This document shows, piece by piece, positions 36,338 through 44,929 of a stretch of DNA of 64,000 nt. The stretch is from Pseudobdellovibrionaceae bacterium (GTDB lineage: Bacteria > Bdellovibrionota > Bdellovibrionia > Bdellovibrionales > UBA1609): NCBI GenBank assembly GCA_023954155.1, contig JAMLIO010000003.1, positions 62,001 through 126,000 on the forward strand, given 5' to 3'. The stretch's first letter is position 1. Every line of letters starts with the position of its first letter. Made by a program: the position numbers and the translations under genes. The notes under the pieces were generated by a model, which saw nothing but the letters and a program-made list of their open reading frames with translations, was not told where the DNA came from and made no database searches.

Positions 36338-37633
36338 ATGCCAGGTATTATCGTTGTAGGCTCACAATGGGGCGACGAAGGAAAAGGTAAAGTTGTCGAT
36401 GTTTTTTCTGCCGAATCAGACTACGTGGTTCGCTATCAAGGTGGGGCTAACGCAGGTCACACGCTTGTGGTCGATGGCAAAAAGACAGTTTTGCATCTTG
36501 TGCCTTCAGGTGTTTTGCATAAAAATACAAAATGTTTAATCGCAGCAGGTGTTGTCCTTGATGTGGAACAGATGACCAAAGAGATCTCGGCTTTAAAAAA
36601 AGCAGGTTTGCTTGAGGATCACACCCAACTTGGAATTTCTGACGGAGCCACTGTGCTTTTAAGTTTTCATCGCCGCTTAGACATGGCCAGAGAGAAAGCT
36701 CTTAAAAATGAAAAGATTGGAACCACAGGTAAAGGCATTGGCCCTGCTTACGAAGACCGCGCTTCTCGCAGAGCCCTTTTATTTGGACACTTATTTTTAC
36801 CCACCGAAATGTTACGCGAAAAGATTGAGCGCTCACTAAAAGAGAAGAACTTTCTCTTAGAAAACTTCTACGGCGAAGAGCCCATTTCTGTGGAAGAAGC
36901 GCTGAAAGAGGCGCAAACTTTTGCCGAAGAACTTGCTTCCTATCGCTGCAAAGACACCTCTTGGGTGGTTTACAAAGCCCTTAAGGACGGCAAAAAGGTC
37001 TTATTTGAAGGAGCTCAAGGTACTCTTCTTGATCTGACTCATGGAACTTATCCCTTTGTCACAAGCTCTTCGACCCTTGCAGGTTCAGCCTGCTCAGGAG
37101 TGGGCATTGGTCCTACCTTTATTCAAAAGGTCATTGGGATCACCAAAGCTTACACTACACGTGTTGGCTCAGGTCCTTTTCCCACCGAACTGCATGACGA
37201 ATTAGGTGCTGAAATTCAAAGAAAAGGAGCCGAGTTTGGCGCCACCACAGGACGTCCTCGTCGTTGTGGATGGTTAGACCTTGTCGCCTTAAAGTACGCG
37301 ATTCGCACGAATGGTTTAACTTCATTAGCGTTGATGAAAATGGATGTGCTCAGTGGTCTTGATGAGATCAAGGTGTGCACAGGTTATAAAACGCCCTCAG
37401 GCATCGTAGAAGAGTTTCCTATGTCTTCTTGGGGAATCACTGAAGTGGAACCTGTTTACGAAACCCTGAAGGGCTGGAGTGACCACATCGACCAGATTGA
37501 AAACTTTGAGGACTTGCCTCAAACTGCAAAAGATTATGTTAAGTTTATTGCCGAAAAAACAGACACCCCAGTGGGTGTAGTTTCTGTGGGACCAAGCCGT
37601 CAGCAGACTTTATGGCTTAGTCCTCTGTTTTAG
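36338..37633 (+). CDS. purA: Adenylosuccinate synthetase
   Basis: 431 aa. Joins IMP and aspartate using GTP on the way to AMP. The P-loop GSQWGDEGKGK is near the N-terminus, followed by 'RYQGGANAGHT', 'GTTGKGIGPAYEDR', 'FEGAQGTLLDLTHGTYPFVTSS', 'TRVGSGPFPTEL' and 'GATTGRPRRCGWLDL'. The start is well placed behind AAGGGG. It stands alone between palindrome A and the tRNA pair. Confidence 0.96.
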   Translation: MPGIIVVGSQWGDEGKGKVVDVFSAESDYVVRYQGGANAGHTLVVDGKKTVLHLVPSGVLHKNTKCLIAAGVVLDVEQMTKEISALKKAGLLEDHTQLGISDGATVLLSFHRRLDMAREKALKNEKIGTTGKGIGPAYEDRASRRALLFGHLFLPTEMLREKIERSLKEKNFLLENFYGEEPISVEEALKEAQTFAEELASYRCKDTSWVVYKALKDGKKVLFEGAQGTLLDLTHGTYPFVTSSSTLAGSACSGVGIGPTFIQKVIGITKAYTTRVGSGPFPTELHDELGAEIQRKGAEFGATTGRPRRCGWLDLVALKYAIRTNGLTSLALMKMDVLSGLDEIKVCTGYKTPSGIVEEFPMSSWGITEVEPVYETLKGWSDHIDQIENFEDLPQTAKDYVKFIAEKTDTPVGVVSVGPSRQQTLWLSPLF

Positions 37634-37734
37634 CTATAAGTTTAATCATTTCAAAACTTTCTTAGGAAATTTTTGAAAAAAGATGCGAAAAGGGTTGACT
37701 ATTTTCGCTCAAAATCACAATTTAGATTTTCTTT

Positions 37735-37810
37735 GATCCGTTAGCTCAGTTGGTAGAGCATCTCCCTTTTAAGGAGAGGGTCCATGGTTCGAGTCCATGA
37801 CGGATCACCA
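37735..37810 (+). tRNA. tRNA-Lys (TTT)
   Basis: 76 nt with encoded CCA. Acceptor stem GATCCGT/ACGGATC, D-arm TAGCTCAGTTGGTAGAGCA, anticodon loop CTTTTAA giving TTT, and T-arm GGTTCGAGTCC. A TTGACT box lies 35 nt upstream (37695-37700), with an AT-rich stretch where a -10 would fall. Confidence 0.97.
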
Positions 37811-37868
37811 GTTCTACTTGCTGGGCTGTCGAAATAAAAGTTGATTTCGAGAGTATCAAGTTGTCCAA

Positions 37869-37944
37869 GTTCCCTTCGTCTAGAGGCCTAGGACACGTCC
37901 CTTTCACGGATGAGACACGGGTTCGACTCCCGTAGGGAACGCCA
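37869..37944 (+). tRNA. tRNA-Glu (TTC)
   Basis: 76 nt with encoded CCA. Acceptor GTTCCCT/AGGGAAC, D-region CGTCTAGAGGCCTAGGAC, anticodon loop CTTTCAC giving TTC, and T-arm GGGTTCGACTCCC. It follows tRNA-Lys by 58 nt, probably as one transcript. Its 3' end abuts a start-less ORF, as is common where elements have integrated into tRNA genes. Confidence 0.96.
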
Positions 37945-38234
37945 TCTTAAAATACAGCACCCAGAATACCATTAACCGTACCCCGAATACCGACCTGTAT
38001 GGAGAATGGCACGGAGCTAGAGCAAGTCGATTAAATAATCAATGGAGAGTCGTAGGTCATTTTGAATTTAATTGGAACGAAGTCGCATTTGGATTATGCC
38101 CAGAAAGTAAAATAGATGAGTTTGAACAACTTGTGAATAACACCTTTCCATTTATTGATCCTGACTGGGACATTGATAAAATTCGTGAATACTTTCTTAA
38201 AAGGAAGCGTCATGATTTAGCTGAGGCTATTTAA
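37945..38234 (+). pseudogene. Start-less ORF behind tRNA-Glu, probable 5'-truncated gene
   Basis: A frame of about 96 codons is open from inside the tRNA to TAA at 38232, but has no ATG, GTG or TTG until late in the frame. The translated end is protein-like: LYGEWHGARASRLNNQWRV, then a region rich in Glu, Phe and Trp, ending DIDKIREYFLKRKRHDLAEAI. The LNNQWRV part faintly recalls the RINDQWR stretch of RelE/HigB toxins, but this is weak. The stop lies 3 nt before the next gene's ATG, the spacing of an operon, so it once was (or still is) co-translated with it. A remnant left after integration or deletion at the tRNA is the simplest reading. Confidence 0.5.
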
Positions 38235-38237
38235 TTC

Positions 38238-38627
38238 ATGCTTAAACACGCGCTTGCCATTGTGTATTTCTATTGGGCCCAATATTATGCCGCAGATTTT
38301 ATTAACGCCTCGAAAGCTGAAAAAAAATGGGGAGTTAAAAAACTTGATAAAATACTTTTTCGAACAATAGATTCCTCTCAAAGAGCATCTATGGCTGTAG
38401 ATATAATCAAACGCCAGCTATATGTTGGGGAGGATATGCTACAAGTACGCAAAGAACTCGGCACACCCGATAGTTACTTTTTTAGCGACACCATCTACGC
38501 CTATAAAATCATGGCTTTTCCTGGCAAAAATAAAGAGAACTGGCATCTTGTTTTTATACCCGATGAAAAACTTGAAAAAGTAAAAGAAGTCAAAATTCAT
38601 AAGAAGTGCTGTTATAAAACACCCTAA
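38238..38627 (+). CDS. Hypothetical protein with BamE-like motif
   Basis: 129 aa, unrecognised. A hydrophobic or aromatic N-terminus (about 1-22) could be a poor signal or anchor. The segment 'QLYVGEDMLQVRKELGTPDSYFF' resembles the G-M-x-x-x-E-V-x-x-x-L-G-x-P-D pattern of small SmpA/BamE-fold envelope proteins, and a beta-strand-rich tail follows. Two cysteines sit at the end. It is 3 nt after the start-less ORF and convergent with the next gene, so it probably arrived with that fragment. Function unknown. Confidence 0.5.
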   Translation: MLKHALAIVYFYWAQYYAADFINASKAEKKWGVKKLDKILFRTIDSSQRASMAVDIIKRQLYVGEDMLQVRKELGTPDSYFFSDTIYAYKIMAFPGKNKENWHLVFIPDEKLEKVKEVKIHKKCCYKTP

Positions 38628-38630
38628 GGT

Positions 38631-39422
38631 TTACTCTGCACCTACAGCACTTCCACCACGAGCTGCAGGAGCCACCAGCGATCCACTACTAGATTTAATC
38701 ATAGGAGGTGCTCTCATAACTTCATTTCCAATCCCAAATTCTGCACGATATATCTGGCTCACACGCATTCCTTGTCTGACAATTTTACTGGCATTTATGG
38801 TTCGCAAAATTCCACCTGTGCATGCTTTTTCTAAATCCGAAATATAAGAAATGGAGTCCAAAGCTTTATACCTCTGCTCTTGATCTTTTATAGTGATCGC
38901 AAGGTCATCCACCTTTTCTTGGTAAAACTCTGGAATCAAAGCCAAATATTTCGACATCACTCCTTGCACGCGCAAGCCTCCATCATCATCACTGATTTTT
39001 TTGCAACTGATATCTGATCCAAAAACAGCAAGCATACGATTTTCTTTTAAAACATCCACAGAACTATTGCGTAAAGCCCTATCGTTAAAGGTCACATTGT
39101 TCAGGTCTATGCCTTCGCCAATTTTACAAGCAATATAACCCTCTTTAGACGCGATCACTCTGGTTGTGGTTTTCCCATCTTTATTAAGTGAATCCCAAAA
39201 AAAGACATCTTGGGTTGGATGCTTTTGCAGCGAATAACCTTCCATGTGACCCCGCAACCCAGGAACCCCATGATAGGGGGCCATCTCTTTATGGATATGA
39301 GCCAGACATTTTAAATCATGTTCTTTTTGATCGGTTTGTGCCTGAGCATCAGTAGCACATAGGAAAACCCCACAAACCAAAGATAATATTACGCACAAGC
39401 TAGTTCTGTATGTCATTCCCAT
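38631..39422 (-). CDS. Secreted hypothetical protein
   Basis: 263 aa with a clear signal peptide (about 1-28, ending ATDAQA). The mature protein has several cysteines (KCLAH, IACKI, DISCKKI, KACTGG), suggesting periplasmic disulphides, and a C-terminal Ala/Gly/Ser-rich tail. No family or catalytic motif recognised. It is convergent with 38238-38627, with 3 nt between the stops. Confidence 0.6.
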   Translation of the reverse strand: MGMTYRTSLCVILSLVCGVFLCATDAQAQTDQKEHDLKCLAHIHKEMAPYHGVPGLRGHMEGYSLQKHPTQDVFFWDSLNKDGKTTTRVIASKEGYIACKIGEGIDLNNVTFNDRALRNSSVDVLKENRMLAVFGSDISCKKISDDDGGLRVQGVMSKYLALIPEFYQEKVDDLAITIKDQEQRYKALDSISYISDLEKACTGGILRTINASKIVRQGMRVSQIYRAEFGIGNEVMRAPPMIKSSSGSLVAPAARGGSAVGAE

Positions 39423-39553
39423 ATCCTATCCCAATTTTTTCACAACAACGACGTAGTTTTACCTTCGGTATTTATAGACGTGTCCTTAAGTTTTAAGTGA
39501 CTCATTTTGAAATTTGTAGGCACACTTATTGATACCGTAGGCCCAAGTGCTGT

Positions 39554-40660
39554 ATGCTGGCGAGTATGTCAGAATCCTCTTATCAGCTTAAAAACAGTAT
39601 TGACCCTCATTTTGTGGGACAACTTTCTCAAGAACTTCGCAAACACTGCTCTTTGTTTGATGGCACAGCTTTTAAAAAGACCACTCTTCATAAACAGTGG
39701 TCACAACTTGAACTTAAACAACGTATTGAAACTGTGGCCAGAAATATTCATGCACATCTGTCACTGACTTATCCCCAACAGATTGACGTGTTGATGAAAG
39801 TCGCACCGCAGTTTCAGGGATTGCAAGGCTTGGTCTTCCCAGAGTTTGTGAGTCTCTTTGGTTTACAAAACGAAAAAACCTCTTTAAAGGCTCTTAAGTT
39901 CTTCACACACTTTTCTACATCTGAATTTGCCATCCGTCATTTCATTCGCCAGAACACCCCAAGCACTATGAAGCACATGCAGGAGTGGTCTAAAGATAAA
40001 AACGAACATATACGACGCCTATCCTCAGAGGGCTGCCGTCCGCGACTGCCTTGGTCCTTTAAACTGCCCGAGCTGATCGCAGACCCCAGTCGTTCTGTTC
40101 AAATTCTTGAAAACCTCATCGAAGATGGGTCCTTGTATGTAAGAAAAAGTGTAGCCAATCATCTGAATGATATTTCCAAAGACCATCCTGAACTGGCTTT
40201 AAAACTTGCAACACGATGGTTGAAAAATAAAAACGATCACACAAGGTGGATTGTCAAACATGGCCTAAGAACTTTACTCAAGGCCCGAAACCCTGAGGCT
40301 TTAAAACTTTTTGGAGTTCATAATGCCAATCACATTTCAGTTCATAAATTTAAAACCACTAAAAAACAGTTTAAAATTGGCGAGCATGTGGAGTTTTCTT
40401 TTGAACTTAAAAATAGCAGTCAGGCCTCTAAAGACCTGCGCATTGAGTATGTCATCCACTATGTCAAAAAATCAGGCGGCCAGTCGGCTAAAGTCTTTAA
40501 ACTTGCAGAAAAGACTTTTCCTAGTGGCACTCACTCCTTACAAAGACGGCACCCCCTAAAACCCATGACCACCCGTCAACACTATCCAGGGACCCATAAA
40601 ATAGAAATTGTGGTCAACGGGACTCGTTTGACCACAACTACTTTTGTTTTGAAAAAATAA
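39554..40660 (+). CDS. alkC: DNA alkylation repair glycosylase, AlkC family
   Basis: The N-terminal ~265 residues are alpha-helical HEAT-like repeats of the AlkC/AlkD fold ('RRLSSEGCRPRLPWSFKL', 'VRKSVANHLNDISKDHPELAL', 'WIVKHGLRTLLK'). The C-terminal ~95 residues are beta-rich ('FKIGEHVEFSFELKNSS ... IEIVVNGTRL'), matching the extra Ig-like domain known in AlkC but not AlkD. AlkC removes 3-methyladenine and related lesions without base flipping. ATG at 39566 is an alternative start. It is convergent with the next gene. Not obviously part of an Ada-type regulon in this window. Confidence 0.8.
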   Translation: MLASMSESSYQLKNSIDPHFVGQLSQELRKHCSLFDGTAFKKTTLHKQWSQLELKQRIETVARNIHAHLSLTYPQQIDVLMKVAPQFQGLQGLVFPEFVSLFGLQNEKTSLKALKFFTHFSTSEFAIRHFIRQNTPSTMKHMQEWSKDKNEHIRRLSSEGCRPRLPWSFKLPELIADPSRSVQILENLIEDGSLYVRKSVANHLNDISKDHPELALKLATRWLKNKNDHTRWIVKHGLRTLLKARNPEALKLFGVHNANHISVHKFKTTKKQFKIGEHVEFSFELKNSSQASKDLRIEYVIHYVKKSGGQSAKVFKLAEKTFPSGTHSLQRRHPLKPMTTRQHYPGTHKIEIVVNGTRLTTTTFVLKK

Positions 40661-40674
40661 AATATTTTAAATGA

Positions 40675-41244
40675 TTACAGACGTGTGTGACGTGTCCAAA
40701 TCTTAGCTGAACCGCCATTCTTAAAGGCTTCACGAATCCAAAGGTTTAAAGTTTTAGCGTCGTTTCTGCCACCTGTACACACCATGCGGATGCAACCATG
40801 AGACTCTCTACGTCCTGTTACGTGTCCACAGTGAGTCGCGTAACCAGATTTTCCACCACTGCTATTTTTGATAAAAGCCGCCCAAGGCATAGAGTCCCCG
40901 AATCTGTTTTTATAGTGTTGGTGTAAATGACTGGGATGGTAAGAGCGCGCTTCAAAAGCAGGTGTGTAACCACCCACAAACTCAGTACCATAATGTGGAC
41001 GACCTGGTGATACTCTCCATCTAGCAATATGAATATCATTCAAATAAATATCTGCACGGAAGCATTCTGAGTCTTTACAAAGGGATGGAGTCTCACGTTT
41101 CAAATCAAAAACGTCCACCTGTACAGTTTTAATCACAGCAGGAATCAAATCGGGTCTATCCCAAACTGTACTCACATTGGCCCAAGAGTTTTGGACCGCA
41201 AAAAACGCTACAGTCGCAATCATTGCTTTACCGAATAACTTCAT
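40675..41244 (-). CDS. L,D-transpeptidase (YkuD) family protein
   Basis: 189 aa: signal peptide (about 1-22, ending NSWA), then a small YkuD domain with the catalytic motif SHGCIRM in 'GHVTGRRESHGCIRMVC' and an upstream 'YHPSHLHQHYKN' segment. It is expected to act on peptidoglycan tetrapeptides in the periplasm. The second L,D-transpeptidase-like gene of the window. Predatory relatives use many such enzymes on self and prey walls; which role applies here is unknown. Confidence 0.82.
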   Translation of the reverse strand: MKLFGKAMIATVAFFAVQNSWANVSTVWDRPDLIPAVIKTVQVDVFDLKRETPSLCKDSECFRADIYLNDIHIARWRVSPGRPHYGTEFVGGYTPAFEARSYHPSHLHQHYKNRFGDSMPWAAFIKNSSGGKSGYATHCGHVTGRRESHGCIRMVCTGGRNDAKTLNLWIREAFKNGGSAKIWTRHTRL

Positions 41245-41526
41245 GTTTTCTCCTCATTTATTTTATGGCTATTGCCAGCTTTAGTTTAAATGGTCATTTG
41301 CTTCGTATTTGCTTGTTGTGGGCTTGTTTTAAAGGAAAGAGACGTTTTTTGTCAATTTTGATGGCAAGTTGTGAAAAACTTATAGGCCTTGATTGTGTCA
41401 GCATTCCATTAAGTTGTTATTACAAAACCCCTTTAGGGAGTTCACATTTGCACCACATCTTGGTACTAAGCTTGCAAGCTAAAAGAGTCTATTTTTTAAC
41501 ATGTTAGAGGCTTTAAGGAGTTTATT

Positions 41527-42873
41527 TTGAAACGCATACTTGCCCCTTTACTCGTTGCCTGCGCTATGCTTTGCCAGTCCCTTGTGGCCTTCGCACAAAA
41601 TCAACCTTCTGCCGATAACATCAATACGTTTGTGGTCGATGTAGATCCACGCGCAAAAACAAAACTTGTTTTTACAATTCATGAAAGCGACCTGTCTTTA
41701 TCTGCAAAAAATCTTACGGAATTACTTAACAGTTTACCCCGAGCTGCTGAAATCAACCTAGTGCTTGGAACTCAAGAAAATGAAAACGAGATCACTAGAC
41801 GCCTACATAAAGGCATCCAAGATGCAGACAAACGTGGAGTTCGTGTCAATGTTATGCCTTTTGATGTGAACATTGCAGAAGGTGCCATTCGCTCAGACAT
41901 TGCAGCTCCCATCGCTCAGATTGAAATGGTAGAAGAACTCAGTACACGCGAACTTAATGAACGTAATACCATCGTCACCACACGCGCAACTTTAGGTTCA
42001 GTAGCTCGTGACTTTAAGAACATGCAGTGGAAGGGCTTAATCACCGCCACACTGATCACTGGAGCTGGGGCTCAGTATGGGGCCAGCGTCATTGGACCTT
42101 CTTGGGTCTTAGCCGCAGACTCACCCATCAGCTACCAAATCACCTCTGCCTTTGTGAGTACTGTATTGCTGTATTGGATGCCTAGAAAATCCGAGTCCAT
42201 TCATAATTTTTATAAACTCAGCTACGAATACATCCGCTCAGGCCGTTACATTATACCTAGCTTAATTTCTAAAGACTTTAGCCTGCCCAATCCTAGCCCT
42301 AAAGGCCAAATGATCACCACTGCTGTTTTTGGTGGGATTCTCGCACCCGTCGCCATCAACACCCTTACTCATGGTTTAGCCTTAGGGTTCGATGCTCTCT
42401 CCTATCCAGAATTTCAATCTGTGTTGCTGAGAAACTCCCTGATGATAGGAGCCGCCAGCACTCCCTGGAGTGTCTTTGCTTATAACCTGCGGACCAAAAC
42501 TAATATGACAGACGTATGGGCAACAACAATCCGAACCGCCACCATCTTGGGGATTGGCTTTGCTGCTATGAATGGAACTGGAGTTACAGAACACTATTTA
42601 TACGGTTATTCCTTAAACTGGTCTGAGTATATGCTTTTGGCCACTGGAACTCTTGGCATCTTAGCCAATAAATATGGGATTCCATTTTTGAATAAAGTCG
42701 AACACACTTTGTGGTTTCAATATCTCAACCGCAACATGGAGTATTTGGTCAACTTACCAGAAAATGCACTTCGACTTTTAAGAGGCAAAGCTCCCACGCA
42801 CACGTATTGGAACACCAGAAAGATCAAACGCTCTTTAAGATGCGTCAAATTCTTATCCATGTCTGCCCAATAG
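41527..42873 (+). CDS. Multi-pass membrane protein of unknown function
   Basis: 448 aa. The TTG start has AAGGAG 7-8 nt upstream, better than any ATG. A signal peptide (about 1-24) is followed by a soluble extracytoplasmic domain of ~120 aa ('TKLVFTIHESDLSLSAKNLTELL', 'INLVLGTQENENEI') and then about 5-6 hydrophobic segments (165-390). No family recognised. A soluble sensor-like domain ahead of a membrane bundle suggests a receptor or transporter. The preceding 280-nt gap holds a TTGATG ... TATAGG pair near 41358-41386 that might be its promoter; nothing else is evident there. Confidence 0.6.
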   Translation: MKRILAPLLVACAMLCQSLVAFAQNQPSADNINTFVVDVDPRAKTKLVFTIHESDLSLSAKNLTELLNSLPRAAEINLVLGTQENENEITRRLHKGIQDADKRGVRVNVMPFDVNIAEGAIRSDIAAPIAQIEMVEELSTRELNERNTIVTTRATLGSVARDFKNMQWKGLITATLITGAGAQYGASVIGPSWVLAADSPISYQITSAFVSTVLLYWMPRKSESIHNFYKLSYEYIRSGRYIIPSLISKDFSLPNPSPKGQMITTAVFGGILAPVAINTLTHGLALGFDALSYPEFQSVLLRNSLMIGAASTPWSVFAYNLRTKTNMTDVWATTIRTATILGIGFAAMNGTGVTEHYLYGYSLNWSEYMLLATGTLGILANKYGIPFLNKVEHTLWFQYLNRNMEYLVNLPENALRLLRGKAPTHTYWNTRKIKRSLRCVKFLSMSAQ

Positions 42874-42976
42874 AGACCACAATATCTCGTAATAATTCTA
42901 TTATGAATTTTGACGTACTTATACCACAACCGCTATTACAAAATAGCGGCGTCTATGGCTCTGTGAAAATAGAAAT

Positions 42977-43303
42977 TTAATCTATGTGAATGACCTTGTT
43001 CTTATCAGGCATCACAGAAATGCTAAGAGGCTTTTGAGTTTGTTTACTTTGCTCTAGCTTTTTTAAAAATCCATCTGCTTTACCTGCATCTAAGGTGTAA
43101 ATGGCGGCGTGCTTCTGAAATGTGATTCTTAAACTGCCGTCATCTAACATGTCCACGCTGCGAACTACATCTTTAAAATTTATAGACTTCATGGCTTGAT
43201 TCATAATGTGATCTTGTTTTGTAATGCTTCGACCAATCATACTGTAACACACAGTACCCCAAAGGATGGGCAGGATCATGCTACTATAAAATATAATCTT
43301 CAC
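42977..43303 (-). CDS. Small secreted hypothetical protein
   Basis: 108 aa, unrecognised. The N-terminus (about 1-22) is a plausible signal peptide. The mature part is one small alpha/beta unit ('RSVDMLDDGSLRITFQKHAAIYTLDAGKADGF'). Its start overlaps the 3' end of the protein-glutaminase-like gene by 20 nt, so the two are co-translated. An inhibitor or pro-region partner is an attractive but unproven idea. Confidence 0.55.
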   Translation of the reverse strand: MKIIFYSSMILPILWGTVCYSMIGRSITKQDHIMNQAMKSINFKDVVRSVDMLDDGSLRITFQKHAAIYTLDAGKADGFLKKLEQSKQTQKPLSISVMPDKNKVIHID

Positions 43304-44015
43304 TTGTGACCCCCTCTAGCCGAGCACGTTCTAATTCTTTATATAATTCCAAAGTGGTCTCCATGTCGACCAAATCCTGAATCAAATAGTCTCTTAGCTC
43401 TTCAGAATTTGAAATGTCACCAGGAGTGTAAACAAATCTTAAGGTGTTATAAGATTCGCTGACACGTCCTGTGCGGTGCCCCACCATGGCTCCCACCCAA
43501 TCTATATAACTTGCTGGATCATCAAAAAGAGAAGGGTCAAAAATCATTAAGGTCATGTCCTCCTCTGACTCTGTGGACGATGCCGAGGATTTAGACCCCT
43601 CAGCCAAAGGCAGTGGCGTGGGTTTTATATCTTTCACATATAGAGCTGGTGCCACGTGGTACCACCACTCCACCCAACCACGAGGGTGGTTAGGAGTTTC
43701 TACCCTAAGGTCACCAATCACAAAACTTTTAATGGTGAAGATCCCTCTTTGCTCCAGTAGTAAAGACATTTTGTGTGCTCTGGCATAGCAGCCATCATCA
43801 GGAAACTTAAAAGGGATACGCGGGTGGTTCGCCAGCTGGTCAAACAGCTCTTGCATAAAGGCATAAGAGATCACACTGACTTCTGTGGTTTCTCCGTTGT
43901 AAGTTTCGACTTGAGTTTTTCCAATGCTGCGATCAATAGAGGCCCAGACTGTGGTGACACTCAAGACCGCCGATAACACTCCCACCCATGTAGCTCTGAC
44001 AAACAGCTTAGCCAT
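43284..44015 (-). CDS. Secreted protein-glutaminase-like (Cys-His-Asp) enzyme
   Basis: A signal peptide (about 1-25, ending VWA) is followed by a domain with the pattern 'PDDGCYARAHKMSLLLEQRGI' (Cys), 'WVEWWYHVAPALYVKD' (His) and 'LMIFDPSLFDDP' (Asp). That C...H...D order and spacing, and the CYARAH motif in particular, match protein-glutaminase (Gln_deamidase_2) enzymes, which turn protein glutamine side chains into glutamate. 243 aa. A Ser/Glu-rich insert (about 145-160) interrupts the domain. No pro-region is visible, and the co-translated small secreted protein might act as one. Targets unknown. Confidence 0.68.
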   Translation of the reverse strand: MAKLFVRATWVGVLSAVLSVTTVWASIDRSIGKTQVETYNGETTEVSVISYAFMQELFDQLANHPRIPFKFPDDGCYARAHKMSLLLEQRGIFTIKSFVIGDLRVETPNHPRGWVEWWYHVAPALYVKDIKPTPLPLAEGSKSSASSTESEEDMTLMIFDPSLFDDPASYIDWVGAMVGHRTGRVSESYNTLRFVYTPGDISNSEELRDYLIQDLVDMETTLELYKELERARLEGVTSEDYIL

Positions 44016-44175
44016 AATTCCCCCCCTAAGCTTGATAGGTAAGAATTACAGCATTTGATTTAGAAACACACAATAGGCAAAATCCGTACAATATGGATCT
44101 ACACAAAAACTTCAAACTTTTCTTAATGGGGTGGGGATAATGTGAGGACTTTAGAACTCAAAAAGCCACATACTT

Positions 44176-44838
44176 CTATAGTTCTGCGCTCTTTTTGGGC
44201 AAACTGGATTCATCAATGGTGATTTCAATCTCAACTCTTCTATTCTTTTTACGCCCTTCGTCAGTATTGTTGGCCGCAATGGGTTGAGTTTCCCCCATTC
44301 CGTATGTGGTGATGACGTCGGCGGGCACTCCGATTTCCGCCAGTTTACGCTTTACAGCCTCAGAACGTTTACGCGACAGCTCTGCATTCTCTTGAGCATT
44401 CCCTTCTGTATCGGTGTGGCTCACAATTCTCAAACGGCTTTCGGGGTACTTCTTAATAATCTGTGCGATACTTTCAATGCGCTTAGACGCTTGTGGTCTA
44501 AAATTAACAGCGGCAGATTCGAATAAATAATCCCCTTGCAATTCCGCAATGATCCCATGTTCAGTCCGTCGTGTGCTAGCATGCGCAGCAAGCTCCTGAG
44601 CCTGCTGATCTAAGCGTTTACTGGCCAGACTGTCTATGTTGACCGAAGTCGGAGCGTTGCTTTCAGTTGGGCCACTGGGAGTCTTTTCTTTAATACCTGT
44701 AGAGCTTTGGGGCGTAGGCGCCTTGCGCACAGGCGAGGGATTTGTGCTCTTCTTCTCCATCAATATGGAGCACCCAAGGAGAGTCATCAACAAAAAATAA
44801 ACCACAGAAACTGAGATTATTTTTTTCAGATTTGACAT
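44176..44838 (-). CDS. OmpA-family peptidoglycan-binding lipoprotein
   Basis: Lipobox LLGC near residue 23, a Pro/Ser/Thr-rich linker (about 30-85), then an OmpA C-terminal domain: 'YLFESAAVNFRPQASKRIESIAQIIKKYPESRLRIVSHTDTEGNAQENAELSRKRSEAVKRKL' region, ending 'GRKKNRRVEIEI' with the conserved Arg that contacts diaminopimelate. It probably tethers the outer membrane to the cell wall. The start at 44838 has GGGGAGG 7 nt upstream. It is separated from the glutaminase-like gene by 160 nt in which I saw no clear promoter. Confidence 0.85.
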   Translation of the reverse strand: MSNLKKIISVSVVYFLLMTLLGCSILMEKKSTNPSPVRKAPTPQSSTGIKEKTPSGPTESNAPTSVNIDSLASKRLDQQAQELAAHASTRRTEHGIIAELQGDYLFESAAVNFRPQASKRIESIAQIIKKYPESRLRIVSHTDTEGNAQENAELSRKRSEAVKRKLAEIGVPADVITTYGMGETQPIAANNTDEGRKKNRRVEIEITIDESSLPKKSAEL

Positions 44839-44929
44839 AACTTTCCTCCCCAAGCGATATCTTTCTGGGTATTTTAGTTTTTTGTTTATGTAAGAACAAG
44901 TCTCTTAAGCTAAGGAAATTGAAATTTTT

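Noticed and set aside
37945-38234. Firm assignment as a RelE/HigB toxin
   Set aside because: Only a short stretch is similar, the start is missing, and no antitoxin-like gene is next to it.
42711-42980. Alternative plus-strand ORF at the end of the membrane protein gene
   Set aside because: A shadow of the real gene in another frame with no ribosome-binding site.
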